DNA from: a virus
Virus record (IMG/VR): IMGVR_UViG_3300025030_000062
Coordinates: 30,900 to 94,899 of that record
Reading direction: 5' to 3' (one strand)
Length of the DNA: 64,000 bases
The notes under the pieces were generated by a model, which was given only the letters and a program-made list of their open reading frames with translations, made no database searches and was not told where the DNA came from. Position numbers and translations under genes: made by a program. This document shows positions 9,930 through 19,726 of the stretch, piece by piece (position 1 is the first letter of the stretch; each line of letters begins with the position of its first letter).

Positions 9930-11867
9930 ATGGACCCTCTTCAGCCGATACCCACAACTAACCTAGATGCAGGTAGTGATAGCCCTTTATCCGCTCAGAC
10001 TGATTTACTTGAGGTTGTTCAGCGAATGAATGGTATAGGACTTGTACCTTGTTCGCAATATGGAACGCTAAATCAAGCTGTTATTGCAATCGGGTCTTTG
10101 AAGCGAACATTAGCTTACGGGGCTGATGTTACAGTTTCTGCTAATATTACAATTCCTTCTAATATTGAATTGTTACCTTACAACGATGCTGTTATTAATC
10201 ATTCTACTTATACAATTTCGTATTCAGGTAGCACTGAAAGATGGAACATGAGTAAAAAATTCAACGGTACAGGAGCTATTACTGGATTTAGCGAGGTTCG
10301 CCCTGAATGGTTTGGGGCAAAAGGCGATGACTCTACTGATGACCGACAGGCGTTTATTTGTGCAGCTGCTTCTGGTGGTGAAATAGTTTTAAGAAGCAAA
10401 ACTTATTGGGTGAGCAGTAATATTCCAGTAACCGGCATTTTGCGAATAAGGGGTGTTGGAGAAAATTCTTCTATTCGGTGCAACGGATACGCGTTTACAG
10501 TTACCAACGGTCATTATTCTCATTTGGATAATTTCGCGTTTTTGGCTCCTACTGGCGCGTATATGGTAAACAGATGGGCTGCTAACGGTGATTGGCTCGG
10601 TACACCTGTTTACGGATATAATTTGACTGAAGGTTATCAAATGACCGGGAATGATCCTGAATGGGAAGGGTTGACAGCGCCTCAAAAGACGTATGTAGTC
10701 ACCGGAATTAAGTTCATTACGTCTAACAAAGTTAAAGTTTCGCGCATATACGGGCGATTTGTGAGTTTGTGGCTAAGTGATAGTAACGATTCTTCAGTGG
10801 AGCGTTGCAGGTTTCATGGTGGAGCTACCACTTACGGAGGTATTTATTTTGGGGCTACCGCTGCTACAAAATTACAAGGAAATAAAGCTCACGGCAATAC
10901 GGTCATGTATTCATCTAATTGCGGGATAACTTATGAAGGTCAAGATGGAATAAGCATTACAGGAAACACAATCAGAATGTGTGGTGAATCTGGCATTAAA
11001 CAGATGCAGAATACTTACTCTAGTCTGTATTCGTTAGTATCGGATAATATCAGTAATTCTAACTATTATGACGGCATAGATTTATTAACCAACTTTCCCG
11101 TTACAGGTTCGGCTTCTCCGTCAGCTTGTGTTGTAAGCAACTGTGCTAAAAACAATAGATTGTCGGGTATTAATATAGAAGGTACTGGAAATTTAATACA
11201 AGGAGGTGTTATCTCAGGTAATGGTGCTTTTGGAATATGGGGTATTGTGTCATACTCTACGATCATGGGCGTAATGTTACCTAATAATAATAAAATCGCT
11301 ACGGCCGGATACGCTTCTTTGTATGTAGAAGGTAATAACAATACAATAGCAACTAACAGCATAAATAATACTGCCGCTGGTTATTTAGTAAACAACTGCA
11401 TGTTTGTTAAGGGTAATAATAATAAGTATTACAATAACGATTTGTATACCAGTAATACTACGTCCCTTTATGTAGAAGGAACTAATAACATCGGTTGGGC
11501 CAATAAAGGGCTAAAAGCGGTTAACGGAACCTCTCTTGATAGGTATAACCGGCTTATAGTTGATAATATGGAGCAAGCAGGTGATGATGTGGGTATTGAC
11601 TTTGTAGTGAGATGGGGTATGCGAAAACCTACAGGTAGTATTAAGTCATTGTTGACTAATGGTGTTCCTGGTAGCGAATATTCCAATATGTATTTTTATA
11701 CATTAGGTAACGGTACTGAAATCAATCCTCTTATTTTAGGCGGTGACGGTTATATTAGTATGCCAGCTATGCCTGTTTATGCCGATAATGCAGCTGCTGT
11801 TGCTGGTGGCAGAGCAGCGGGTAACTTGTATCGAACTGCCGCAGGGGATTTGCGAATAGTGTATTAA
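9930..11867 (+). CDS. Tailspike with right-handed parallel beta-helix
   Basis: 645 residues, ATG 9930 with an AAGGAGA site. An N-terminal segment of about 110 residues probably anchors to the virion. VRPEWFGAKGDDSTDDRQAF (about residue 120) opens a beta-helix rich in NN, GN and SN turns (about 150-520), as in NosD/pectate-lyase-like depolymerases. The C-terminus ends RAAGNLYRTAAGDLRIVY, a tail peptide common on phage tail fibres. It is the second spike in tandem; likely surface-polysaccharide binding or cleavage. Confidence 0.8.
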   Translation: MDPLQPIPTTNLDAGSDSPLSAQTDLLEVVQRMNGIGLVPCSQYGTLNQAVIAIGSLKRTLAYGADVTVSANITIPSNIELLPYNDAVINHSTYTISYSGSTERWNMSKKFNGTGAITGFSEVRPEWFGAKGDDSTDDRQAFICAAASGGEIVLRSKTYWVSSNIPVTGILRIRGVGENSSIRCNGYAFTVTNGHYSHLDNFAFLAPTGAYMVNRWAANGDWLGTPVYGYNLTEGYQMTGNDPEWEGLTAPQKTYVVTGIKFITSNKVKVSRIYGRFVSLWLSDSNDSSVERCRFHGGATTYGGIYFGATAATKLQGNKAHGNTVMYSSNCGITYEGQDGISITGNTIRMCGESGIKQMQNTYSSLYSLVSDNISNSNYYDGIDLLTNFPVTGSASPSACVVSNCAKNNRLSGINIEGTGNLIQGGVISGNGAFGIWGIVSYSTIMGVMLPNNNKIATAGYASLYVEGNNNTIATNSINNTAAGYLVNNCMFVKGNNNKYYNNDLYTSNTTSLYVEGTNNIGWANKGLKAVNGTSLDRYNRLIVDNMEQAGDDVGIDFVVRWGMRKPTGSIKSLLTNGVPGSEYSNMYFYTLGNGTEINPLILGGDGYISMPAMPVYADNAAAVAGGRAAGNLYRTAAGDLRIVY

Positions 11868-11882
11868 ATATTTTTAACCTTC

Positions 11883-11911
11883 TTGACTTGAGAACTTTTT
11901 AACTATATTAT
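11883..11911 (+). promoter_or_regulatory. Sigma70-like promoter for the distal tail-fibre genes
   Basis: TTGACT at 11883-11888, a 17-bp spacer, then TATTAT at 11906-11911. It lies in the only sizeable gap of the tail module, just before the gene at 11941. The spacer holds AACTTTTT, a feature shared with other candidate promoters in this window. It would let the fibre genes be expressed independently of the tail operon. Confidence 0.65.
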
Positions 11912-11940
11912 GTGCCGCGAGAAGGGAATTAGGAGCGCCT

Positions 11941-12285
11941 ATGCCAGCACTTGAACACGATGTAACAATAGAGCAAGGCGCTGATTTTCAGCGGGAATAC
12001 ACCGTTACTAACCTTGACGGTTCAAACGTAACCGATTTAGGTTCGTTTCAATTCAGCGGTCAACTCAGAACTAATTACGGAACACTGGTAGCTGATTTTA
12101 CAATTACACCTACTAGTGTTAAAACCGTACTTGCTGCGTTAACTGCCGCTCAGACGACTTTAGCAAAAGCTTCAACTTGTTATTCCCACAATTATGACAT
12201 AGAAGGTGTTTCACCTCAAGGTATTGTTTATCGTATAGCAAAAGTACGCGCTAAAATTTCAGCAGAACAAACTAAAACAGCTTAG
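11941..12285 (+). CDS. Small tail-associated protein, baseplate/fibre-like
   Basis: 114 residues with a clear AGGAG site. The N-terminal pattern IEQGADFQREYTVTNLDGS is typical of small beta-sandwich proteins encoded beside tail fibres and baseplates in many phages. It is mostly beta strand and has no enzyme motif. Likely a structural or connector protein of the host-binding apparatus; the exact role is not recognisable. Confidence 0.55.
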   Translation: MPALEHDVTIEQGADFQREYTVTNLDGSNVTDLGSFQFSGQLRTNYGTLVADFTITPTSVKTVLAALTAAQTTLAKASTCYSHNYDIEGVSPQGIVYRIAKVRAKISAEQTKTA

Positions 12286-12326
12286 GCTAAGAACTTAAGC
12301 TCTCAGTTCACAAAGGAGAACTAACA

Positions 12327-12734
12327 ATGGCTAACAATCTTAAACTCAGTAACGCAACGGTAGATGTTCAGGGTGATGCAACTGCAACTCTGTTCGACAA
12401 CGGTTATCTTCGTATCTATGATGGTAGTCAGGCTGCAACTGCTGATACCGCCGTAGGCGCACAGGTTCTGCTTGCCGAGCTTCGTTTTGCGGCTACCGCA
12501 ATGAGTTCCAGCACTAACGGTGTGCTTACTGCTGCTGCGCTTACCGCTGATTCTTCGGCCAATGCTACCGGTACCGCCTCTTGGTATCGTTGCCTGAAGT
12601 CTGACGGTACTACGGTTATTTGTGACGGCTCTGTGGGTACTTCTGCTGCTGATCTTATCCTTAACTCTGTTGCTATTAGTTCCGGCGCAGCTGTTTCGGT
12701 TTCCTCGTTCACTCACACTATTCCTAAAGCGTAA
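12327..12734 (+). CDS. Small Ala/Ser/Thr-rich structural protein near the tail fibres
   Basis: 135 residues, ATG after AAAGGAGA. Composition is strongly Ala/Ser/Thr with alternating beta patterns (TLFDNGYLRIYDGSQ near residue 22) and no signal peptide. Similar short proteins sit beside tail-fibre genes in siphoviruses and may be fibre or decoration components. Function unknown. Confidence 0.55.
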   Translation: MANNLKLSNATVDVQGDATATLFDNGYLRIYDGSQAATADTAVGAQVLLAELRFAATAMSSSTNGVLTAAALTADSSANATGTASWYRCLKSDGTTVICDGSVGTSAADLILNSVAISSGAAVSVSSFTHTIPKA

Positions 12735-12743
12735 GGAGCTGTT

Positions 12744-14402
12744 ATGGCGCTCCACCATCTAACTGAATACAACGTCGATGGTGGAGCTTGGATACAGGCT
12801 TACGCCGACGAAGAAGCAGGGCCGGGGAAGTCGCTTGTTATTAGCGGCTTAGCGCCTGGAACCTACCAAGTCAGACTCAGGATCACTCCCTTAACCGGGG
12901 GTGGTCCTGCTGTCGTTTCTAACCCTGTTGAAGTGGTTATTACACAAGACGTTGTAAATCAAACCCAAATCAAACAAATTCAAGCCATTGAATCTGCTTT
13001 ACAGTTTATCGCTTCAGGTGCTCAAGTGGCGGCTGTTCAGGTAGGTTCTGTGCTTGGTTCAATGTTATTCTCTGGTGTCGTTGAACAAACTCAGCCAATT
13101 CAGGTTGAACTTTCGTCTGCTTCTGGTGTTAATACAGGTGATTTGGCAGAAACTCAGATTGTTCAAAGCAATAGTTCTACTGGCTTACTTGAATTTGTTG
13201 GCGTAGTTGATAATTATCAAACATTGCAAAGTTCGGTTATTAACAGTATTGTTGAGTTTATGGGTACTTCTGTTCAAACTCAAACAGTACAGTCTGAAGC
13301 AATTTCAGGCGGCGATGTTATAACCGGTAGTGTGTTGGCCTCACAGGTCATTCAGGCTAATAACATTGCAGCAATTATTGAGTTTGTAGGTAGTGCAGCA
13401 ATTCAACAGCTTGCTCAAAATGAATTGGTTGAAGGCGAACAGTCTGTTCCAATTTCAGGTACAGTTGTTGTGAATCAAGCAGTGCAGAATGAAGCTAACT
13501 CTGCTACGTTAGTGTTCTATGCGACTTCGGAACAGAATCAATCTGTGCAGAGTGAAGTGAATAGTGGAACATTGTCCTTTAGCGGTAGTATTACAGAGAG
13601 CCAAATAAAGCAGATTGAAGCTATTAGCGCAAGTGTTAGCGAACCGTCACCCGCCCAAGTGACAGGACTCTCGGTATCCAACTCCCCCGCCCAACTCACT
13701 GCCACATGGGCTGACCTTTCCGACGAGACTAGCTATGAGCTGTTCTACTCGACCGACCCCGACCTGGACGAGACCACGGACGGTCTGACGGGTTACGTTA
13801 GCACGGTTGCCTATCCCTCGGCTCCAACTTCCGCCGTTTCTGGGCACATCACAGGGATTTCGGTGGGACAACTGGCGTACACGCTTAACGGGATGTTAAC
13901 GGCAGGGGTCACCTACTATGTCAGGGTGGCTGGCAGAAACGCCGCTGGGCTTGGAACGCTTTCTGCCGCCGCTGCTGCGTCTCTCAATTATTACACGCAA
14001 GGTTGGGAGGCTGGAGTTGACACAGATGGGTTGATTGCTGTAGCAGGCGGGGGGCATACAGGAGATTGGTTTGGGGTCAAGGCTGGGGACCACGTAAGTA
14101 ATCAGTATACTGTAGCTTTTACAAAAACACTCACCGTAGCTGATGGAACTGGCGAGTTTTACTATTCAATAGAGGTTGAGCATAGCTCCACAGAGATCAG
14201 GGTGTACCAAGGTGCTACTTTACTACATGCTGAGAACTCAATCAATGACAATACCTGGCATAAGATGGAATTTGTGACAGCTTCGGAGAGTGATGTAGAA
14301 ATCAAAATAGGTAGAGTATCTGGTGCGTATGACTATGGTGGGGGCGACATCGGTTCGTCTGCTAGTATGAGCATAGATGATGTAAAGATAAGGATACCGT
14401 GA
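12744..14402 (+). CDS. Repetitive tail fibre protein, N-terminal part (repeat region + FN3 + lectin-like end)
   Basis: 552 residues. Residues about 70-300 hold around ten repeats of 21-23 residues with the pattern xxxQxxQxxxxSxxLxFxGxx (for example EQNQSVQSEVNSGTLSFSGS). A fibronectin type III-like domain follows (about 305-410) and then a jelly-roll, lectin-like C-terminus (about 415-552). Base composition rises sharply in GC from about 13640, where the repeats end. The TGA overlaps the ATG of the next gene, which carries more of the same 21-residue repeats at its far end. Likely a long fibre shaft plus adhesive head. Confidence 0.68.
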   Translation: MALHHLTEYNVDGGAWIQAYADEEAGPGKSLVISGLAPGTYQVRLRITPLTGGGPAVVSNPVEVVITQDVVNQTQIKQIQAIESALQFIASGAQVAAVQVGSVLGSMLFSGVVEQTQPIQVELSSASGVNTGDLAETQIVQSNSSTGLLEFVGVVDNYQTLQSSVINSIVEFMGTSVQTQTVQSEAISGGDVITGSVLASQVIQANNIAAIIEFVGSAAIQQLAQNELVEGEQSVPISGTVVVNQAVQNEANSATLVFYATSEQNQSVQSEVNSGTLSFSGSITESQIKQIEAISASVSEPSPAQVTGLSVSNSPAQLTATWADLSDETSYELFYSTDPDLDETTDGLTGYVSTVAYPSAPTSAVSGHITGISVGQLAYTLNGMLTAGVTYYVRVAGRNAAGLGTLSAAAAASLNYYTQGWEAGVDTDGLIAVAGGGHTGDWFGVKAGDHVSNQYTVAFTKTLTVADGTGEFYYSIEVEHSSTEIRVYQGATLLHAENSINDNTWHKMEFVTASESDVEIKIGRVSGAYDYGGGDIGSSASMSIDDVKIRIP

Positions 14403-17350
14403 TGCTAGTCATCTATTGTTCCCCCAACGGTATCGGGGATGGGCAACTGACCAGTCCTTGCTCATTTCTAGCCGCGAAGCAGATGGTTATCGACTCCGCT
14501 CATGATGGCGACATCGTGGTACGTATGTTTGGGGGCGTCTACGAATTTGACGCCACGGTGACGTTTACCTCCGCCGACTCGGGAAAGAATGGTCATAAGG
14601 TATATTGGGTGGCCCATGATCCAGCTAATCCACCGGTTATCTCCGGCGGCAGAGCTATAACTGGTTGGGAGCTGGATACTAGCGCAAGGGCGACTGGTAA
14701 GAATATCTGGAAGGCTCCAGTCCACGTGGACGCAGCCAAAAATTTTTGCGTCAATGACCACCAAGCGAAGATAACCAGCAGGTTTGTGCAGCCTCAATAC
14801 ACTATACCTTACATCGATGGCTTACACGAATTCATCTTCACCATAAACGACGCCTCGTTCCCGGAACTGTCACGTCCCACAGATGCCTCGCTTTGTGTCT
14901 GGACCATGGTATGGAGCAGATCGACAGCAGCTCTCACAACATATAGCAGATCGGGAGACGTGACCACGTTCCGGGTGGACCGGGGCTTCTCCACCAATAT
15001 TGCGGAGAACGTGGACGGGATAGACGAAAACGTCCCTCTTGATGCCGCCAACCGCACAGCCATAGAAAATGCTTTCGAGTTTCTTTCCGCTGACACCAAA
15101 GGGTATGGCTACATAGACACCACCGATCACGTGGCCTACTACGTACCTCTGGACGGCGAGGACATGACTCAGGCGACAGCCCATGCAGGTATCCGGGAGA
15201 AAGCCTTAACCTTGAATGGGGCAGTGGGTGTCTTCTTTGGCGGAGTGCAGTTTGCCCACACTAAATGGAATCCTTCGGCGTGGTTTGGGGGAGTGGGAAA
15301 CCCTACCGTGCCACTTGACGGGCCTCTCTGGGCGGAACTGTTCTTTGAGTTAGGTTACACGGCTGATCTTATGCCACCTGCTGTTGTGGAATGTAGATAT
15401 TCGGAACATATTGGATTTCAGAACTGCCGTATTAAACACGGCGGCGGCGACGGTTTGGCAATTCTTGAGGGGTCCAAACACGTAGACCTGAGACATTCCT
15501 TAGTGACCGAGATATCTTCCAATGGCATTACTGTGGGAACACGCCTCAGCACCACCCCTCAGACATCTGACCAGGTTAGTTTCATAGCAATTGCGGATAA
15601 TATCGTCACTAAAACCGGTTATGGCTATCTCGGTGCTCTCTCCATCTTCACAACTGTTATGGACCACGTGACTATACTTCGTAACGAGGTATCTTACGCA
15701 CCGTACAGTGGGATTGGATGGGGCCAGGGCGGGCCGGTCTGTTATACCAACAACATCGAAATAGCCTACAACAAGATACATCATATATTTGACCACCCCA
15801 CCATAGCTGACGGCGGGGCCATATATGGCAATAGTCAAACGGATGCTGTGGCTATCCATGACAATTACCTGTACGACAACTTTGCCATCTCGGAATATCA
15901 GTTCGGAAATGCGTTGTATTTCGATGAAGATGCATCTGGCGTCACCTACTACAACAACGTCATAGTAGAATCAGCCGCCATCGCAGCCATAGCGCCTGTG
16001 GGGGAGCACGTCTGGCTGGGCGGAAACAGCGCGGGGGTGATAGCGTACAACAACTATGCCTCGAACCATATGATCCTTAACTGGCCTCCGTGGGTAGGGG
16101 AAGTTCCGACCGCCGACGAGGCTATCCAATTAACGGGTATTGATCCCGCAAACTGGCCTGTGGCAGCACGCAACATTGCTCTTGCCTCCGGCCCGTCGCC
16201 ACTGCCGGAAGTCAGTTTGTTTATCCTTCCCGATTCCGCCACTACCCTAACCGTCCCTGCCACTTCGTTCACCGCCACGGACGATGTGGCCGTGACAGGC
16301 TACTTGATAACCGAGAGCAGCACCCCGCCGCTAGTTACCGATCCGGGGTGGAGCGCGACTGCACCAACAGAGTTTACTTTCGCAGGTTACGGCAACCGCA
16401 CCGCATGGGCCTGGGTTAAGGATGGCGATGACAACGTGTCGGCGGGGGTGAGTGCGAGCACAACTATAACTTCATCGCCTTATACAATAGCTTTTGCTCA
16501 ACAACCAACAATTCAATATATCGTTGATGATATCGTAACATTAAGCTATGATACTATTACTTTAGGTGCTGAACAAGTTCAAAGTATTCAAACTCAAGTC
16601 ACAACAGCAACTCAAAGCTTTATTGGAACTTTAGCACAATCGCAAGCTAAACAAACTGAAGCTGTTGTAAGCTTGCAAAGTATTGCGGGTTATGTTGCCA
16701 CAACTCAAGCTAAACAATCCGTTACAATAGCAGGAACACCACAATTTAACGGAGTTATTGCCCACAATCAACCTATACAAATAACACAAGCTTCAACTCA
16801 ACAAACTATAACAGGCTCAGTTACAACAGTTCAACCAATAGCTTCACAAACAGCAAACGGTTCTTCAGCCGCTGAGCCGACATTAGCTTTCGGCCAACAG
16901 CCTGTTTTCAGCAACGGTATTATTTATTACGGCACTGAGGATTTATTTGCTGGTTTTGAAGGTACGATAATTCAACTTACGCCGGTTCAGCAGCAGATAG
17001 TTGAAGCAAGCTTAGGATTTACCGGAACCGTCGCTGAAAGCCAGAAATCAGCCGCTCAGAATGCCCTAGGGAGCCAAGTTTTTACCGGAGCCTTATCAGG
17101 GTATCAGCTAATTCAGGAGCAAGCGGCCTTGGCGCTGCCTGAAGCCGTAACGCAAGCGCAGCCGACTCAGCAGCAAGCAGTAATTAGCACTTTGAGCTTT
17201 ATGGGAGTTGTGAGCCAAGGTCAAGCGGTTCAATTGCAGCGGATTACCAGGATTGCTGAAGCTTTAGACTTGAAGATTAGCGTTCGTGATCCATTAACGT
17301 TGAAGATTTCTGTTCGTGATCCATTACAGCTTAAGATAACAGTGAATTAA
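14402..17350 (+). CDS. Large beta-helix tail fibre protein with C-terminal Q-rich repeats
   Basis: 982 residues from ATG 14402 (TGATG overlap); a GTG one codon upstream is also possible. Residues 1-about 620 form a GC-rich right-handed beta-helix resembling bacterial polysaccharide lyases/glycosidases (YCSPNGIGDGQLTSPCSFL at the start, later strands with NN/GN turns), then an Ig-like domain (about 600-690). From about 16480 the DNA returns to AT-rich sequence and the protein to 21-residue repeats (AQSQAKQTEAVVSLQSIAGY). The end has three LKI(S/T)V(R/N) repeats. A depolymerase-type fibre; the enzymatic part looks acquired from bacteria. Confidence 0.68.
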   Translation: MLVIYCSPNGIGDGQLTSPCSFLAAKQMVIDSAHDGDIVVRMFGGVYEFDATVTFTSADSGKNGHKVYWVAHDPANPPVISGGRAITGWELDTSARATGKNIWKAPVHVDAAKNFCVNDHQAKITSRFVQPQYTIPYIDGLHEFIFTINDASFPELSRPTDASLCVWTMVWSRSTAALTTYSRSGDVTTFRVDRGFSTNIAENVDGIDENVPLDAANRTAIENAFEFLSADTKGYGYIDTTDHVAYYVPLDGEDMTQATAHAGIREKALTLNGAVGVFFGGVQFAHTKWNPSAWFGGVGNPTVPLDGPLWAELFFELGYTADLMPPAVVECRYSEHIGFQNCRIKHGGGDGLAILEGSKHVDLRHSLVTEISSNGITVGTRLSTTPQTSDQVSFIAIADNIVTKTGYGYLGALSIFTTVMDHVTILRNEVSYAPYSGIGWGQGGPVCYTNNIEIAYNKIHHIFDHPTIADGGAIYGNSQTDAVAIHDNYLYDNFAISEYQFGNALYFDEDASGVTYYNNVIVESAAIAAIAPVGEHVWLGGNSAGVIAYNNYASNHMILNWPPWVGEVPTADEAIQLTGIDPANWPVAARNIALASGPSPLPEVSLFILPDSATTLTVPATSFTATDDVAVTGYLITESSTPPLVTDPGWSATAPTEFTFAGYGNRTAWAWVKDGDDNVSAGVSASTTITSSPYTIAFAQQPTIQYIVDDIVTLSYDTITLGAEQVQSIQTQVTTATQSFIGTLAQSQAKQTEAVVSLQSIAGYVATTQAKQSVTIAGTPQFNGVIAHNQPIQITQASTQQTITGSVTTVQPIASQTANGSSAAEPTLAFGQQPVFSNGIIYYGTEDLFAGFEGTIIQLTPVQQQIVEASLGFTGTVAESQKSAAQNALGSQVFTGALSGYQLIQEQAALALPEAVTQAQPTQQQAVISTLSFMGVVSQGQAVQLQRITRIAEALDLKISVRDPLTLKISVRDPLQLKITVN

Positions 17351-17386
17351 ACTAAAGCCCTCGCTAAGCATTAGGAGGGCTTTAGT
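17351..17386. terminator. Bidirectional hairpin terminator between convergent modules
   Basis: ACTAAAGCCCTC (17351-17362) pairs perfectly with GAGGGCTTTAGT (17375-17386) around a 12-base loop. It starts at the stop codon of the last tail gene and ends at the stop of the first leftward gene, so it can stop transcription from both sides. Confidence 0.85.
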
Positions 17387-17665
17387 TTATGCAAAGTATT
17401 CGCCTTTCTCGTAGAACATTTCTCCCTCATATTGTCCTGCGCCATTGGACGGAAACTGTATTGCTGTTGGATCGCAAATGCTTCCGTCAGGTCTAACTGT
17501 CCACCAATGAGGTTGTGGTTCATCGTCCCAAACAGGACAAACATAATAACCCCAAACCAAAGCTAATGTAGCGTCGTTTTGCACTGCTTTGTTTGAGTAT
17601 TCGAAGCATTTGCCAGTGAAGAACAACGCTTCTGGTAGTACAATTCCGTTGTCATTTATTAGCAA
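17387..17665 (-). CDS. Phage protein of the PHWW family (paralogue of the 28638-28991 product)
   Basis: 92 residues, TTG start at 17665 with an AGGAG site; no ATG fits. It has the pattern GYYxCPVW, PQPHWWTVRPDGSICDPT and QFPSNGAGxYE. The protein at 28638-28991 shares GHYHCPLW, QPHWWTTRQDGTVYDPT and QFSSKGIGEY, so the two are duplicates. This kind of small protein is common in phages and has no known function. It is the last gene of the leftward replication operon, after the polymerase. Confidence 0.7.
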   Translation of the reverse strand: MLINDNGIVLPEALFFTGKCFEYSNKAVQNDATLALVWGYYVCPVWDDEPQPHWWTVRPDGSICDPTAIQFPSNGAGQYEGEMFYEKGEYFA

Positions 17666-17674
17666 AGCTTACTC

Positions 17675-19726
17675 CTAAAAGAACTTGATTTGTTGCTCAC
17701 GTTTGTAAAACCCAATATCGAAAAGTATGCCGTTAGTAATGCTTATATACTTCTCGTAATCAACATCCGTAGGAAACTCTTCAGGTAAATCCATACAAGG
17801 TCTACCGCCTTCTGAATTTGCTACTTTGTTACCGTTAGAAATGTAGCTTATACAGCCTTGCTGATATTTAGCGTAATAATATCTTACAACCTTGCCTAAG
17901 TAAAAACCATCTTTCTCAGCACCGCCTTTTACGTTCATAAGTGAAATAAACCGTCTGATATCAGTACAACTTTTAATAGTTTCCTCTACAGGTATATTGT
18001 GGGTAAGCAAAGCTATTACTGCGTCAGAACAAACTAAATGTTGCGGGTTTTTAGATAACACGCTATTTAAAGCTGAACCGCGTTCGGCGTAGCGGCCTTT
18101 GACCTTACAACCCATTCTATCGTCAAAGAATTCAGCCTTAGCATCACCTTTCTCCTTAATTGCGAGATAATTGTTAACATCAGCTGAATATATGGCTTTA
18201 TAGCGCGTTTCTTCTGTTTCAAAACCAGTTTCTTGTTCCCATTGTTTAATAACTTGAAGTAGTTCGTCATACTTTTCAACAGGACATTTCATTACTATTC
18301 CATCTGTATTTCCAGACACTACAGGTATGCCTACAAGTTCGATCATTTCAATTAGCATTAATAACGAAAGTTGACCAGTAAGCGTTACTGTGATCATAAG
18401 CTTCGGTGAATAGAAACGCGAATATTTAGAACCTAAAAGACCGAATCCTGCATTGATTACAATTTTCTTGGAATCTGTTTCAACCTTAGCTTTCTTCAAC
18501 TCAGCTTTTATAGTTTGGTTCTGTTCTATTATCTTTTTAAGCTTGCCGACTTTATCTTTAGCATCTAACCTTTGTCTAACAATCGAACTGTAAACTGTAA
18601 GAAAGGGAAGACCCATGTTTTCAGGAAACAATTTCAGATTCAGAACTATATTAGGATAAAAGCTTGCAGCGTCAACGTCAAGAAGCAACACTTCTTCAGT
18701 AGCCACATGAGATGCGGAACTTTCAGTGCTATGAAGACCGCCTATCGTTAAGTTGTAATTCGATATTCCTATTGATAATTGCAAATTATCAATGCTTTGT
18801 GGAATTAAAACTTTACCTGTATCTCTTACTACAAATTCGGCATCGCGTACAACTTCAAGCATATGCTGCAATACCGGAGTTTTGTATTTAATAAAGCCGG
18901 GAATGTCATATTTGAAAGTAGTTCCAGGTTCAACTGTTTGACGTTTAGGATTGCGTCCGGTGATTTTAGCAACTTCTGAACACACGACAGTTTCCGAAAT
19001 CTGTGCGTCACCTTTCGATCTTAAATCCATTCCGTAATAAAGACTAAGTTCTGCTCTAAGTTCCAATTGTGGGCACAATTCTTTAAGCAAAAGCGAAGTA
19101 CATTCAAGATCGTTTATGCAATAAAGGCGTACTGTATCACGCTGAGCTTGAGTTAGATAAGTGTTAGGATTATAAGGAAGGTCTTGCAATCTAGGTGCAT
19201 GTAAACGTCCAGCGTATGTTTTCAAAGAAGCCGAAAGAGGGGCTACTTCAATAAGGTCGATATGGTTGATTTTGCCGCATTTGAATGAATATGCTTGTTC
19301 AATATCTCTTATGCGCCAATTACCTTTAATTATAAAATCAGTTACGTTTTTAAGTGCCTCGTTATTAGCACCTTGGAGCGCAAGCCATAATAAGGGTAAG
19401 TCGAAATTAGCTGAGTTAAAACCTACATGACATCCATTGTGCAATAGCCAAAGCAACTTGTGTTTATCAAAATCTTTTTCAGGAGTTCGTTCGAAATAAA
19501 CAACTTGTTTAGTGGCGTAGCATTGAAAAGCTGCTAGGAAATACCCCGGATAAATTTCAAGGTCGTAAACAAACACGTTTCCTTTTGCTTCGTATAACTT
19601 TTCATCTGTAAATTCAGTAAAGTTTATTTCTTTACGCTCTAATGCAACTGTTAGTGTTTTACCTTGTCTTTTAATAGGAACAAGTTCTTCATCGGTAAAG
19701 AACTTGTTAGGAGCTAATCGGTTCAT
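17675..19726 (-). CDS. Family B DNA polymerase with 3'-5' exonuclease
   Basis: 683 residues; ATG 19726 is preferred over TTG 19732 because the AAAGGAG site is 6-7 bases before it. Exonuclease motifs: VYDLEIYPG (Exo I, about residue 52), GFNSANFDLPLL (Exo II) and YCINDLECT (Exo III). Polymerase motifs: DVDAASFYPN (A), KIVINAGFGLLGSKYSRFY (B) and SGNTDGIVM (C, TD instead of the usual YGDTD). It is short for the family but complete. It replicates the phage genome. The last residues QQIKFF resemble a sliding-clamp-binding motif. A homing endonuclease gene overlaps its start by 20 bases. Confidence 0.93.
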   Translation of the reverse strand: MNRLAPNKFFTDEELVPIKRQGKTLTVALERKEINFTEFTDEKLYEAKGNVFVYDLEIYPGYFLAAFQCYATKQVVYFERTPEKDFDKHKLLWLLHNGCHVGFNSANFDLPLLWLALQGANNEALKNVTDFIIKGNWRIRDIEQAYSFKCGKINHIDLIEVAPLSASLKTYAGRLHAPRLQDLPYNPNTYLTQAQRDTVRLYCINDLECTSLLLKELCPQLELRAELSLYYGMDLRSKGDAQISETVVCSEVAKITGRNPKRQTVEPGTTFKYDIPGFIKYKTPVLQHMLEVVRDAEFVVRDTGKVLIPQSIDNLQLSIGISNYNLTIGGLHSTESSASHVATEEVLLLDVDAASFYPNIVLNLKLFPENMGLPFLTVYSSIVRQRLDAKDKVGKLKKIIEQNQTIKAELKKAKVETDSKKIVINAGFGLLGSKYSRFYSPKLMITVTLTGQLSLLMLIEMIELVGIPVVSGNTDGIVMKCPVEKYDELLQVIKQWEQETGFETEETRYKAIYSADVNNYLAIKEKGDAKAEFFDDRMGCKVKGRYAERGSALNSVLSKNPQHLVCSDAVIALLTHNIPVEETIKSCTDIRRFISLMNVKGGAEKDGFYLGKVVRYYYAKYQQGCISYISNGNKVANSEGGRPCMDLPEEFPTDVDYEKYISITNGILFDIGFYKREQQIKFF

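Noticed and set aside
12950-17250. Diversity-generating retroelement acting on the repetitive fibre genes
   Set aside because: No reverse transcriptase or template/variable repeat pair is visible; the 21-residue repeats look structural.
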